A DNA stretch of 33,993 nt from Bacteroidota bacterium (GTDB lineage Bacteria; Bacteroidota; Bacteroidia; Bacteroidales; DTGW01). The number at the start of each line of letters is the position of its first letter. The stretch's first letter is position 1. Below the pieces are notes generated by a model that did not search any database, was not told where the DNA came from, and saw nothing but the letters and a program-made list of their open reading frames with translations. The translations under genes and the position numbers were made by a program. Of this stretch, positions 24,600 through 33,531 are shown piece by piece. The stretch is from positions 1-33,993 of the forward strand of contig JAKPQD010000048.1 in assembly GCA_029572965.1 (NCBI GenBank). Reading direction: 5' to 3'.

Positions 24600-25850
24600 C
24601 TACTTTTTGTTATAATAATAAAGAAAAAGGATCAGGATGCTCAAAAAAGCAAAAATCAAAGCGGTAAACATCACTTCATTGCCCCTGTTCAGCTTATGAA
24701 CTGAATAAGCAAGTAAATCAGGATGTTGAAAAAAGTCTTGGCAGATAATATCATTATAATGCCACTTTCCTAATACAGTGCCGTTCTTTAACAATACCAA
24801 CCCGGGATTAGAGCGTATCACCGTCTTCAACATAGTTTCGTCTCCGGTGTTGAAAGCCATATTCAAACCTAACGAGTCTTTTATCTGGCTTTGCACCCCA
24901 ACAGTTGATGCTGTTACAGCATAAAACCTGGTATCAGGTTTCCCTGAATAATATAAATACAACGAATCTGCATTTTTCAAAGCAGCCGCATTGGCCAATT
25001 TTAAATTATACGATATAAACAGAAATACATACCCTGAATCATTCAATATTTGCTGGGTTATATCATTACCTTCATGGTCTGAGATAACAAAATCATGGAT
25101 TGGAGGGGTATATCCTTTTTCAACCAAAACACTTTTAGTCTCTACCCATTTCCAAGTCAATGAATCCTGCCAGGGATAGTTCTTCAAATCAAAATCTTTC
25201 TTCTCCCCTGTTTTTTTATTCTGATAGGTAAGCATCGTTTCATATTTATCAACAGGGGCACCCGGAGGAACAGTCATTTTTTCTTTGATATTAGAACCTA
25301 TACTGTATGGCATAAAATCTATGATAGGAAGATGCCTGTATGATGCCACTGAAAATAATACAAACACACCAATACCGCTCGTTATAAGGCCATAAGTCAA
25401 ATAAGTATTTTTAGAAACTTTATATTTATTCCTTTTCCAAAATATAACTGCTACAAGCACAGAAAATACAACATTTTTGAAAAATGTTTCCCAATTGGTA
25501 AGTTTTATGGCATCGCCAAAACATCCACAGTCCGAAACCGGGTTAAACCAAGCCAGCAGAAAAGTTAAAACTGTAAAAAATGCCATAAAAGCTGCTGCTG
25601 CCCAGGCTGTATATTTCATCAGCACATTAAATAAAAGCATTACACCAAGTAAAAATTCCAAACCACTTGCAATAAAAGACAAAGCAAGTGTAGAATAATG
25701 CAAATTATTGATATTGATGACCTGGAAGTAATCTGTGAGCTTGTATGCAAAGCCCCAAGGGTCAAGCCCTTTGGTAAAACTCGAAAAGATAAATAATAGT
25801 CCAATGCTTATCCGGCAAAAATGAAACAGGTATTTTACAAATCGTTCCAT
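24600..25850 (-). CDS. DoxX-family membrane protein with C-terminal periplasmic domain
   Basis: 416 aa from ATG 25850. The in-frame ATG at 25955 is rejected: it sits at a promoter element and its first 35 codons are an intergenic repeat (TPLYKEGKYFTKKG). Residues 1-140 are a DoxX fold of four helices (RFVKYLFHFCRISIGLLFIFSS, FNVLMKYTAWAAAAFMAFF) with the DCGCFGDAIKLTNW motif typical of MauE/DoxX-like redox-linked proteins. Residues ~215-380 form a soluble thioredoxin-like segment (FVISDHEGNDITQQIL...YVFLFISYNLKLAN), and a last helix ends the protein. Genes of this Bacteroidota type often lie beside tmk, as here. A redox or methylamine-type function is only inferred. Confidence 0.75.
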   Translation of the reverse strand: MERFVKYLFHFCRISIGLLFIFSSFTKGLDPWGFAYKLTDYFQVININNLHYSTLALSFIASGLEFLLGVMLLFNVLMKYTAWAAAAFMAFFTVLTFLLAWFNPVSDCGCFGDAIKLTNWETFFKNVVFSVLVAVIFWKRNKYKVSKNTYLTYGLITSGIGVFVLFSVASYRHLPIIDFMPYSIGSNIKEKMTVPPGAPVDKYETMLTYQNKKTGEKKDFDLKNYPWQDSLTWKWVETKSVLVEKGYTPPIHDFVISDHEGNDITQQILNDSGYVFLFISYNLKLANAAALKNADSLYLYYSGKPDTRFYAVTASTVGVQSQIKDSLGLNMAFNTGDETMLKTVIRSNPGLVLLKNGTVLGKWHYNDIICQDFFQHPDLLAYSVHKLNRGNEVMFTALIFAFLSILILFLYYYNKK

Positions 25851-25904
25851 AGCATTACATTTTTTATTTCTTAAATAACAACTCCCCTTTTTAGTGAAAT
25901 ATTT

Positions 25905-25924
25905 CCCCTCCTTGTAAAGAGGGG
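25905..25924 (-). repeat. Hairpin-type Bacteroidota intergenic repeat
   Basis: CCCCTC and GAGGGG pair around an 8-nt loop within a 5' UTR stretch of the AACCCCTC...AAAGGGGAG kind that is common in Bacteroidota intergenic DNA. It produces a spurious N-terminal extension in the DoxX ORF. Confidence 0.5.
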
Positions 25925-25943
25925 TTGGGTGCTTTTGTTTATT

Positions 25944-25951
25944 CAAATTTA
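25944..25951 (-). promoter_or_regulatory. -7 promoter element for the doxX gene (TAAATTTG)
   Basis: Perfect TAnnTTTG in the 3' flank of tmk. Start expected near 25937, which excludes an ATG at 25955. Confidence 0.4.
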
Positions 25952-25969
25952 TCACAATAAATATCCAAT

Positions 25970-26653
25970 CTACAGTACATTTTCATTTTTAAGAATATTT
26001 AATATCTTTTCAAAAATGATATCCGGGGGCAACATTTTTCCGTTTTCGTTGCACGAAATAATCTTCAAAGCCTTGCCATCTTTGCCAAATTCAAGGTAAA
26101 CCTCACGCACCTTTTCCTGGAAGTTCAAATCAGCCTCATGAATATCTGTAGCCCCGTTCAAATAGTCGCGGTCATCGCCTGTCCGTCCCTGTGTCAGGCG
26201 TTCACGGGTAAAATCGAATGGCACATCCAGAAAAATGTTGATAGTAGGGACAGGTATCTTGTTATGCTCATATTCGAGCTGTAAAATCCAGTTTTTCAGC
26301 TTTTCCTTCTCAGCTTTATCTACCACTTTAGCACATTGATAAGCAATATTTGAAATAACATATCGGTCCAAAAGCACCAGCTCATCATTGGCAAGCCATT
26401 GATTGATTTGTCCAGCAGCATCCATACGGTCGCCGGCGTACAACAATGCTACCAGATAAGGATTTACCTGGTCGTTGTTACCAAACTCCCCCCTGAGAAA
26501 CCTTGCTACCATGTCTCCATATATCCCGGTCTCAACCCTTGGAAAATGAATGTATTGAAACGAAATGTTATTCTTTTTCAAATATTCCTTCAGCAACCCA
26601 ACCTGTGTTGATTTGCCGCTTCCATCAAGCCCTTCAATGACTACAAACTTCAT
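25970..26653 (-). CDS. tmk: Thymidylate kinase
   Basis: 227 aa. It phosphorylates dTMP to dTDP with ATP. Seen: P-loop EGLDGSGKSTQ (residues 7-17), the DR(Y) motif in VLLDRYVISNIAYQ (~93-106) with catalytic-type Arg, the acidic FLDVPFDFTRERL segment, and a LID region with QGRTGDDRDYL. The early FPRVETGIYGDMVARFLRG segment binds dTMP. Length and motif order fit the longer Bacteroidota/eukaryote-like group. It stands first in a possible tmk-doxX-dppB run, with a canonical promoter upstream. Confidence 0.92.
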   Translation of the reverse strand: MKFVVIEGLDGSGKSTQVGLLKEYLKKNNISFQYIHFPRVETGIYGDMVARFLRGEFGNNDQVNPYLVALLYAGDRMDAAGQINQWLANDELVLLDRYVISNIAYQCAKVVDKAEKEKLKNWILQLEYEHNKIPVPTINIFLDVPFDFTRERLTQGRTGDDRDYLNGATDIHEADLNFQEKVREVYLEFGKDGKALKIISCNENGKMLPPDIIFEKILNILKNENVL

Positions 26654-26680
26654 AATTGCAGTGTTTTGAATATTTTATAA

Positions 26681-26711
26681 CAAATTTATCTCCAAATAAT
26701 TGTATCACAAA
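26681..26711 (-). promoter_or_regulatory. Canonical Bacteroidota promoter of tmk
   Basis: -33 TTTG at 26711-26708, a 19-nt spacer, and -7 TAAATTTG at 26688-26681. Both elements and the spacing match the Bacteroidota sigma-ABfr consensus, giving a start near 26674, about 20 nt before the ATG. Confidence 0.65.
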
Positions 26712-26786
26712 AAACTAATGATGGTATAAAACATTTACCTTATCCTTTGAGCCTTCGTGCCTTTGTGTTGAATAAAAATAAAAAAA

Positions 26787-26806
26787 ATGCCGGAATTACC
26801 CGGCAT
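26787..26806 (-). terminator. Terminator after serA
   Basis: ATGCCGG (26787-26793) pairs with CCGGCAT (26800-26806), followed on the minus strand by a run of T. It lies about 20 nt past serA. Confidence 0.75.
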
Positions 26807-26826
26807 CTCTTTTATTCCATCATATC

Positions 26827-27750
26827 TTATTTGTTAACCTGGAATGTTTTATCCCCGTTTTTGAAGAAATTTACAATTTGGTTAGCAGCAGCTAACCCGG
26901 CATTGTTGTTTGCTTCGTGTGTTTGTGCCCCGGTTTTCTTAGGAGTGAAGTAATATCTTCCTTTGTATTTCTCAGCAAAAACAGCTGCACAGTCAGGCTG
27001 AATATCTGAAGCATATTTAATGTCTTTTCTTTCTTCAAACAATTTCAACATACCTTCTTCATCAATAATTTCCTTGCGGGCTGTATTGATAAGGCAAGCT
27101 CCTTCAGGCATCAACTTCAATAAGTCGTAATTAATTGATTTCTTGGTCTTTTCATTAGCTGGCACATGCAATGAAATGTACTGACATTTGGTATATAAAT
27201 CTTCTAATTTTGACTCATACTTAACCCCATCATTCTCTATAAGGACCCTGTCAACAAATGGGTCATAAGCATATACTTTCATACCAAAGCCTTTGGCAAT
27301 AAGGGCTACAATCTTGCCAATATACCCGTATCCATGGATACCCAGCTTTTTGTTTCGCAGTTCAACCCCTGTAGAACCGTCAAATTGGTTGCGGATAAGG
27401 TAAATCACCATACCAAAAACCAGTTCGGCAACAGCGTTGGCATTTTGACCAGGAGTATTCATTGCCACAATACCACGTTTAGAACAAGCTGCTAAATCAA
27501 TATTGTCATAGCCTGCACCAGCTCGTACAACAATCTCAAGGTTTTTTGCAGCCTCTATAACTTTGCTGTCAACAATGTCGCTGCGGATAATTAATGCATT
27601 TGCATCAGCTACGGCCTGAATCAATTCTTCCTGAGTGGTATATTTCTCAAAAGTCTTAAATTCATAGCCAGCACCTTCTACTATTTGTTTTATGCTTTCT
27701 ACAGCAGCCTTTGCAAAAGGCTTTTCTGTAGCAACAAGTACTTTCTTCAT
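26827..27750 (-). CDS. serA: D-3-phosphoglycerate dehydrogenase (short form)
   Basis: 307 aa. D-isomer 2-hydroxyacid dehydrogenase that oxidises 3-phosphoglycerate with NAD+, the first step of serine synthesis. Seen: VVRAGAGYDNIDL (residues ~75-86), the Rossmann start GIHGYGYIGK (GxGxxG at 140-145), the LMPEGACLINTAR catalytic Arg region, and the C-terminal TPKKTGAQTHEANNNAG with the catalytic His. The ACT and intervening domains of long SerA are absent, which is the normal Bacteroidales form and implies no direct serine feedback by that domain. It is 22 nt after serC and closes the unit with a terminator. Confidence 0.88.
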   Translation of the reverse strand: MKKVLVATEKPFAKAAVESIKQIVEGAGYEFKTFEKYTTQEELIQAVADANALIIRSDIVDSKVIEAAKNLEIVVRAGAGYDNIDLAACSKRGIVAMNTPGQNANAVAELVFGMVIYLIRNQFDGSTGVELRNKKLGIHGYGYIGKIVALIAKGFGMKVYAYDPFVDRVLIENDGVKYESKLEDLYTKCQYISLHVPANEKTKKSINYDLLKLMPEGACLINTARKEIIDEEGMLKLFEERKDIKYASDIQPDCAAVFAEKYKGRYYFTPKKTGAQTHEANNNAGLAAANQIVNFFKNGDKTFQVNK

Positions 27751-27772
27751 CTTTTTTTAAACTTAAAGTTAA

Positions 27773-28846
27773 TTACGCTTTTTGTTTAGCAAATTCTTGC
27801 ATTGCAGCAACAAGGACCTCTACACTTGCCTTTGGCAAAGCATTATATGTTGAAGCCCTGAAACCTCCAACAGACCTGTGGCCTTTAATACCAACAATGC
27901 CTTTAGTTTTTGTCAGTTCAAGGAATTCGTTTTCAAGCTCCTTGTATTGTTCGTTCATTACAAAACAAACGTTCATAATTGAACGGTCTTCTGCTACTGA
28001 TACCGGACATCTGAAAAGTGGGTTCCTGTCAATTTCTTCGTACAAAAGAGCTGCTTTTTCAAGGTTCATTTTATAAATAGCATTGATGCCTCCAATAGAT
28101 TTAATCCACTTCAAAGTCTGAAGAATGGCAAAAATTCCAAATGCAGGAGGGGTATTAAACAATGAATCGTTTTCAATATGTGTTTTGTAATCCAACATAG
28201 TAGGAATTGGGCGTGTTACCTTGCCAAGAATATCATTCTTAACAATAACAAAGGTAACCCCGGCAGGCCCTAAATTCTTTTGTGCACCTCCATATATCAA
28301 ACCGTATTTTGATACATCCATCGGACGGCTCAAAATATCTGAAGAAGCATCTGCAACCAAAGGTACATTTACACTCAAATCTGTCTTCAATTCAGTTCCA
28401 TAAATAGTGTTATTGGTTGTAACATGAAAATAATCAACATCTTCAGGTACTGTAAAGTTTTTGGGTATATAAGTATAGTTATCAGCCTTAGATGAAGCTA
28501 CTTCAACCACTTCGCCAAATAATTTAGCCTCTTTCATGGCTTTGCTGGCCCAAACACCTGTGTTAAGGTATGCAGCTTTTTTGTTGAGCAGGTTGAAAGG
28601 AACCATACAGAATTGTAAGGAAGCCCCTCCTCCTAAGAATAAAATGGAGTAACCATCTGGTATATTTAATAATTCTTTGAACAGTGCTTTTGTTTCAGCT
28701 AATACTGCCTCAAAATCTTTACTTCTATGCGAAATCTCAAGAATGGACATTCCGGAACCATTAAAGTCTAATACTGCTTTCGCAGTTTGTTCGAGTGTAA
28801 ACTCTGGCAAAACAGATGGCCCGGCGTTAAAATTGTGTTTTCTCAT
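27773..28846 (-). CDS. serC: Phosphoserine aminotransferase
   Basis: 357 aa, class V PLP-dependent aminotransferase that converts 3-phosphohydroxypyruvate and glutamate to phosphoserine; it can also serve pyridoxine synthesis. It begins [12 protein letters not shown] (the SerC start) and has SHRSKDFE (Arg for substrate), [32 protein letters not shown] (Asp contacting PLP) and [12 protein letters not shown] with the Schiff-base Lys190, then [14 protein letters not shown] near the end. It is 45 nt after comB and 22 nt before serA; the next step, phosphoserine phosphatase, is not here. Confidence 0.94.
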   Translation of the reverse strand: MRKHNFNAGPSVLPEFTLEQTAKAVLDFNGSGMSILEISHRSKDFEAVLAETKALFKELLNIPDGYSILFLGGGASLQFCMVPFNLLNKKAAYLNTGVWASKAMKEAKLFGEVVEVASSKADNYTYIPKNFTVPEDVDYFHVTTNNTIYGTELKTDLSVNVPLVADASSDILSRPMDVSKYGLIYGGAQKNLGPAGVTFVIVKNDILGKVTRPIPTMLDYKTHIENDSLFNTPPAFGIFAILQTLKWIKSIGGINAIYKMNLEKAALLYEEIDRNPLFRCPVSVAEDRSIMNVCFVMNEQYKELENEFLELTKTKGIVGIKGHRSVGGFRASTYNALPKASVEVLVAAMQEFAKQKA

Positions 28847-28891
28847 AATGAATAAAATTTTCTTATATTGATTAAAAATTTGACTGCTAAA

Positions 28892-29671
28892 TTAATAATT
28901 TATTGCTTCTCCTTTTTTTATTTGCAAAAATTTCTCCCATTTATCCTTTTTATAAGCCAAAATAGCATCTCCCATCAAAACGGGAACAGATTTTGTTTTA
29001 TCAAAACTGAAACTATATTCTAGGACATCATCCAGTTTGTTCTTTTTCAAACGATGCCGTTGTGCGGCTTTTTCAATATATTGCAACACATTGCCTTTGG
29101 CTACCTGCCACAAATCTATAGATGCATAAGTCGAATCACAACTGGTCCCATACAAATTGCTTGCCATAAGGGCCTCGGCCATAGCCCCACAGAAAAGCGT
29201 ATCTTCAATACAAAACTTATCTTTCCAGCCTGCACAAAGCATTACAACATCTTTATTTTCTGCTATCAATAAGTCTTTTAATGCTGAAAAATTGATAAAA
29301 GCACCAATGACAACCATTGCAGACTTTTGCGCCATCCTGATAGAATGGGTCCCATTAGTGGTGCTATACACAATTGTTTTGTCTTTTACACGTTCTGGAG
29401 TAAAATTGAATGGAGAATTTCCAAAATCTGCAAAATCCTGCACCAAGCCATCTCGCTCGGCAGCAACCCAAAACCCTTTATTCTTAAACTCTCGTGCTTC
29501 TTCAAGGGTAGAAACCGGGCGAATCTCTTTTGCCCCATTTTCTATAGCTGCACATATTGCTGTTGTTGCGCGCAAGATATCTACTACCACAACTATTGCT
29601 TCGTCTTTGTGAAACTTGTGATATAAAGCTGGTGAAATACAAATCTCTATTTGCCTTTTATCTGGCAACAT
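28892..29671 (-). CDS. comB: 2-phosphosulfolactate phosphatase (ComB family)
   Basis: 259 aa. Seen: VVVVDILRATTAICAAIENGA (residues ~29-49), the metal/phosphate site with the Asp and Arg-Ala-Thr of the ComB fold; LVQDFADFGNSP; YSTTNGTHSIRMA; MLCAGWKDKFCIEDTLFCGA and the closing LMGDAILAYKKD. ComB hydrolyses 2-phospho-3-sulfolactate to sulfolactate, known from coenzyme M synthesis and Bacillus sulfolactate formation. In Bacteroidota without coenzyme M its role may be sulfolactate production or another phosphatase activity; that is unresolved. The start is supported by a strong AAAGGGG ribosome site about 4 nt before the ATG. It is 45 nt before serC. Confidence 0.8.
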   Translation of the reverse strand: MLPDKRQIEICISPALYHKFHKDEAIVVVVDILRATTAICAAIENGAKEIRPVSTLEEAREFKNKGFWVAAERDGLVQDFADFGNSPFNFTPERVKDKTIVYSTTNGTHSIRMAQKSAMVVIGAFINFSALKDLLIAENKDVVMLCAGWKDKFCIEDTLFCGAMAEALMASNLYGTSCDSTYASIDLWQVAKGNVLQYIEKAAQRHRLKKNKLDDVLEYSFSFDKTKSVPVLMGDAILAYKKDKWEKFLQIKKGEAINY

Positions 29672-29699
29672 TTTCCCCTTTCTCCAAAAATTAGAACGG

Positions 29700-29707
29700 C
29701 AAAATTA
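29700..29707 (-). promoter_or_regulatory. -7 promoter element for comB (TAATTTTG)
   Basis: Perfect TAnnTTTG 28 nt upstream of the ATG; no -33 TTTG at standard spacing. Confidence 0.35.
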
Positions 29708-29832
29708 GAAAAACACATCAACTGGTTGCACGTTTTTCTGTTTTTTTTTTAACACTCGCCGAAAAACTGTTAATAATTAATGACGAATTACAAACTACTA
29801 ATGACTAATTACAAATGATTTAAGAAGTTAAA

Positions 29833-29888
29833 TTTGCTAATTTGCTAATTTGCTAATTTGCTAATTTGCTAATTTGCTAATTTGCTAA
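29833..29888. repeat. Tandem repeat, 7 x 8 bp (TTTGCTAA)
   Basis: Seven perfect head-to-tail copies of TTTGCTAA, ending at the base before the gcvT stop codon. Shares the GCTAATT theme with the gaps at 6486-6588 and 14731-14806. Confidence 0.9.
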
Positions 29889-31001
29889 TTATTTAATCCC
29901 TCCTTTATAAAATGGCATCTTCACCACTTTAGCCTTTTGAAGCTTGCCCCTAATTTCAACATAAACCGTTGAGCCAACTTCTGCAAGGGCTGTAGGAACA
30001 TAACCCATGCCAATACCAATCTTCATAGTAGGAGACATAGTACCACTTGTTACAATGCCTATGGCTTTGCCACTTTCATCGGTAATATTATATCCATGAC
30101 GCGGAATAGCTTTGTCCACCATTTCAAAACCAACTAACTTCTTTGAAATTCCGACGTTTTTCTGTTTCAACAACAACTCTTTGTCCACGAAATCTTTCGA
30201 ATCAGTAAATTTGGTTATCCAACCCAAACCCGCTTCAATAGGCGAAGTGGTATCATCAATATCATTGCCATACAGGTTATATCCCATTTCCAAACGTAAG
30301 GTATCACGGGCTCCAAGGCCTATGGGTTTCAATCCATATTTTTCGCCTATTGCAAAAATGGCATCCCAGACTTTCTTGGCATCACGGTTATAAAAATATA
30401 TCTCAAATCCACCAGAGCCGGTATAGCCAGTATTTGAAATGATAACATCATTACATCCGGCAAAATTGCCTGTTACAAAAGTATAATAAGGAATAGTTTT
30501 CAAATCAACAGAGGTCAGGTTCTGCAATAACTCTGTCGCCTTTGGGCCTTGAATGGCAAGCTGGCCAATATTGTCGCTACTATTCTCAATCTCTACCCCA
30601 AACTTATTCTGACTTACCAGCCAGTTGTAATCCTTGTCTATATTAGAAGCATTGACTACCAATAGAAATTTCTTGCTGTCGTACATGTAAACCAGCAAAT
30701 CATCTACTATGCCTCCTTTTCCGTTTGGGAAACAAGAATATTGGATTTGCCCGGGTTTCAATTTTGAAGCATCATTGGAAGTCACCCATTGAACTAAGTC
30801 CAATGCCTTGTCGCCTTTAACCCATATTTCGCCCATGTGCGAAACATCAAATATCCCAACATTTTCGCGAACGGTTTGATGTTCAACGTTAATTCCGGAA
30901 TATTCCACAGGCATCAAAAATCCTGCAAATGGAACCATTTTAGCTCCTAAAGCCTTATGCACATTAACAAAAGGCGTAGTTTTAACTGGTTGGTCTGTCA
31001 T
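29889..31001 (-). CDS. gcvT: Glycine cleavage system aminomethyltransferase (T protein)
   Basis: 370 aa, the usual length. With tetrahydrofolate it releases ammonia from aminomethyl-lipoyl H protein and forms 5,10-methylene-THF. Seen: the start [38 protein letters not shown], a folate-binding DLLVYMYD segment with the key Asp, [33 protein letters not shown] and the C-terminal GIGMGYVP. It is a single-gene unit here: no gcvH or gcvP adjoins it, as in many Bacteroidota. It ends at an 8-bp tandem repeat. Complete. Confidence 0.94.
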   Translation of the reverse strand: MTDQPVKTTPFVNVHKALGAKMVPFAGFLMPVEYSGINVEHQTVRENVGIFDVSHMGEIWVKGDKALDLVQWVTSNDASKLKPGQIQYSCFPNGKGGIVDDLLVYMYDSKKFLLVVNASNIDKDYNWLVSQNKFGVEIENSSDNIGQLAIQGPKATELLQNLTSVDLKTIPYYTFVTGNFAGCNDVIISNTGYTGSGGFEIYFYNRDAKKVWDAIFAIGEKYGLKPIGLGARDTLRLEMGYNLYGNDIDDTTSPIEAGLGWITKFTDSKDFVDKELLLKQKNVGISKKLVGFEMVDKAIPRHGYNITDESGKAIGIVTSGTMSPTMKIGIGMGYVPTALAEVGSTVYVEIRGKLQKAKVVKMPFYKGGIK

Positions 31002-31017
31002 AGTGCAACTTTTTATG

Positions 31018-31025
31018 CAAATTTA
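31018..31025 (-). promoter_or_regulatory. -7 promoter element for gcvT (TAAATTTG)
   Basis: Perfect TAnnTTTG 17 nt before the ATG, which implies a very short 5' UTR. Confidence 0.4.
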
Positions 31026-31163
31026 TGAATTTTGTCATTGGCTGATATTTTGTTAATAGCAACAAAGCCCAATAATGTCAGTTCAAATTGATGTTTTCAA
31101 GAATTGAAAAGAGATTGGGCACTTGTTAACATTTTTTAGATTTTATGAACATATAATTATATA

Positions 31164-31171
31164 TATATTTG
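31164..31171 (+). promoter_or_regulatory. -7 promoter element for dsbD (TATATTTG)
   Basis: Perfect TAnnTTTG in an AT tract, about 115 nt before the dsbD ATG. Chance match possible; no -33 TTTG at the usual spacing. Confidence 0.3.
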
Positions 31172-31285
31172 CATATTATTAGTAAATATCATTGTTGCAA
31201 ACATAAAAGAAGTAGATATTTCTATAATAGTGCTAATTGCTTGTTTGCTTAACTTGATTAATTTTACATTATCAAACTTACGATT

Positions 31286-33280
31286 ATGAAAAGAACACTT
31301 TTTATCATCACTTTACTTTCGGCTTTTACGTTGTATGGTCAAATTGCCGACCCTGTAAAATGGACATTTTCACATAAAGTTATTAATGAAAATGAAGTAA
31401 ACCTTGTGTTTACAGCCAATATTGATAATGGCTACCACATGTATGGGGCTTATTTTAAGGAAGGAGGTCCTATAAGGACGGGTTTTACATTTAATCCGTC
31501 TGCTGACTATCAGCTAAAAGGCAAAATTGTTGAAACAACCAAGCCAACCATCAAGAAAGACCCATTTTTTGATAATATGGAAATCAGTATTCATGCTAAG
31601 AAAGCTGTATTTACCCAAAAAGTACGAATTGAAAAAAGCAATACCACTATAAAAGGTAAACTCGAATACATGGCTTGTACGGATGAATCCTGTTTACCGC
31701 CAGTTGAAAAGGAATTTGCTTTTGACATTAAAATGCCTGAAAAGATAGCATCTCAAAAAGTGGATACTATAGTAAAACCAGATACTTTACAAATTATTGC
31801 ATCAGAAAAAGTTGATTCAACTGCAATAAATACACCCTTAAAATCAGCAGAACCCCTAAAGTCAGAGTCTTCATTATGGGTATTTTTTTTAGTAGCTTTG
31901 TTAGCAGGTTTTGCAGGCACTATTACGCCATGCGTGTTTCCGATGATCCCAATGACAGTGTCATATTTTATGCAAGGAGCTAATAATAAAGGTGTCTGGA
32001 GAGGAATACTTTTCGGGTTCAGCATCATGCTGGTTTATACGCTGGTAGGCGTTGTAGTTTCGCTGACCAGTGCCGGAGCAGACTTTGCCAACCAACTAAG
32101 CACACATTGGCTTGCCAATTCAATATTCTTTCTGCTTTTTATTGTATTTGCCTTGTCATTTTTAGGAATGTTTGAGATAGTCTTACCATCAGGCCTGGTA
32201 AACAAAGCAGACCGACAAGCTGACAAAGGAGGATGGTTAGGCATAGTATTTTTGGCCGTTGCCACAGTGCTAATATCGTTTTCCTGCACCGGGCCTATTG
32301 TTGGGGCATTACTGGTCGAAGCAGCCAGCGGTATAGCTATTAAACCTGTACTGGGCATGTTTGCTTTTGGCTTAGCTTTTGCCATTCCTTTTACTTTCTT
32401 TGCCATCTTCCCTTCTGCCATGAAAAAACTGCCTAAGTCTGGCGGATGGCTCAATGAAGTTAAGGTTGTCATGGGTATCCTTATGTTGGCCTTTAGCTTT
32501 AAATTCCTGGTAAATATCGATCAGGTATATCACCTGAATATGCTGTCACGCGAAGTGGTTATTGCTATTTGGTTTGTATTGGCTATGGTTCTGGGATTTT
32601 ATCTGTTAGGAAAAATACGTACAACGCATGACTCAGATGTTGCAAAAGTTGGAACATTACGATTAATTTTGGCTATAGCATTATTTACCCTTGCTACATT
32701 CTTATTTACCGGCTTCTTGGGCAATAATATGAAATTGTTCGAATCGTTCTTTCCGCCAAAGACAGAAAACATAAGCTCTGTTCAAAAAACCATTCCGGGA
32801 AATACCTTGTGCGAAACACCTAAATATGCTGATTTGTTTCATTTACCCTATGGACTTCAAGGCTATTTTGAGCTGGAACAGGCCAAAGCTTGTGCTAAAA
32901 AGCTCAACAAACCTATCCTTATTGACTTCAAAGGACATGCATGCAGCAATTGTAAAAAGATGGATGCTGAGGTCTGGTCTGTACCTGAAGTTCAGCAATA
33001 TATTGCTGACAACTTCGTAATTGCTGCCCTCTACACCGATGACAGGACTGAATTAACCAAAGAAGACCAGGTTACATCCAAGATAGATGGTAAGGTTAAG
33101 CTTACTATTGGTCAGAAAAACGCCAATATACAAGCAGAAATGTTCAATTCAAATGCCCTACCCCTTTATGTCATTATCTCGCCAGAAGGACAACCGTTGG
33201 TTTCTCCCGTTGGTAGTATATTTGATGCTAAAAAGTATTTAGAATTCTTGAAAAATGGGGTGTCTATGTATAATAAATAG
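31286..33280 (+). CDS. dsbD: Thiol:disulfide interchange protein DsbD
   Basis: 664 aa with all three DsbD parts. A signal peptide (residues 1-18) leads to the periplasmic N-domain with C131/C136 (ACTDESCLPP). Eight helices follow (about 196-480) with the redox Cys pair C216 (ITPCVFPMIP) and C334 (SFSCTGPIVG). The C-terminal thioredoxin-like domain has C553-S-N-C556 (HACSNCKKMD). It passes electrons from cytoplasmic thioredoxin to periplasmic proteins, keeping substrates such as cytochrome c apoproteins or DsbC-type isomerases reduced. It is alone on the plus strand, with no partner gene adjoining. Its stop is followed at once by an inserted MITE-like element. Confidence 0.93.
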   Translation: MKRTLFIITLLSAFTLYGQIADPVKWTFSHKVINENEVNLVFTANIDNGYHMYGAYFKEGGPIRTGFTFNPSADYQLKGKIVETTKPTIKKDPFFDNMEISIHAKKAVFTQKVRIEKSNTTIKGKLEYMACTDESCLPPVEKEFAFDIKMPEKIASQKVDTIVKPDTLQIIASEKVDSTAINTPLKSAEPLKSESSLWVFFLVALLAGFAGTITPCVFPMIPMTVSYFMQGANNKGVWRGILFGFSIMLVYTLVGVVVSLTSAGADFANQLSTHWLANSIFFLLFIVFALSFLGMFEIVLPSGLVNKADRQADKGGWLGIVFLAVATVLISFSCTGPIVGALLVEAASGIAIKPVLGMFAFGLAFAIPFTFFAIFPSAMKKLPKSGGWLNEVKVVMGILMLAFSFKFLVNIDQVYHLNMLSREVVIAIWFVLAMVLGFYLLGKIRTTHDSDVAKVGTLRLILAIALFTLATFLFTGFLGNNMKLFESFFPPKTENISSVQKTIPGNTLCETPKYADLFHLPYGLQGYFELEQAKACAKKLNKPILIDFKGHACSNCKKMDAEVWSVPEVQQYIADNFVIAALYTDDRTELTKEDQVTSKIDGKVKLTIGQKNANIQAEMFNSNALPLYVIISPEGQPLVSPVGSIFDAKKYLEFLKNGVSMYNK

Positions 33281-33524
33281 ATTCTTAATCATTGTTGTCC
33301 GGTAAAAACAGGTCGCCGCTGTGCGGCATAAAATCATTTGGTGTATTGGGTTATCCTACGCAGCTACGCTGCTATTATTTAGTCGCATAGCGATGTCCTG
33401 TTTGTAGTAAAATTAAACATCGTTAAAATTAAGCCCCAACGGGGTGACCTGTTTCTAATCAACGATATTACTATAGTATTTATAAGTATCTATTTTATTT
33501 TACCGGACAACAGTAATTCTTAAT
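33281..33524. mobile_element. MITE-like element with 9-bp flanking direct repeats
   Basis: Perfect 15-bp terminal inverted repeats (TGTTGTCCGGTAAAA at 33293-33307 and its complement at 33498-33512) bound a 220-bp unit without an ORF. ATTCTTAAT occurs at 33281-33289 and 33516-33524, on both sides, like a target-site duplication. Nested inside are AACAGGTC/GACCTGTT arms. It lies just past the dsbD stop. Confidence 0.6.
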
Positions 33525-33531
33525 ATTTTCA

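Noticed and set aside
25851-25955. 35-codon N-terminal extension of the DoxX ORF
   Set aside because: It is encoded by an intergenic repeat and overlaps a promoter element; DoxX homology begins at ATG 25850.
29833-29888. CRISPR array
   Set aside because: The unit is 8 bp with no spacers; it is a simple tandem repeat and no cas gene is present.
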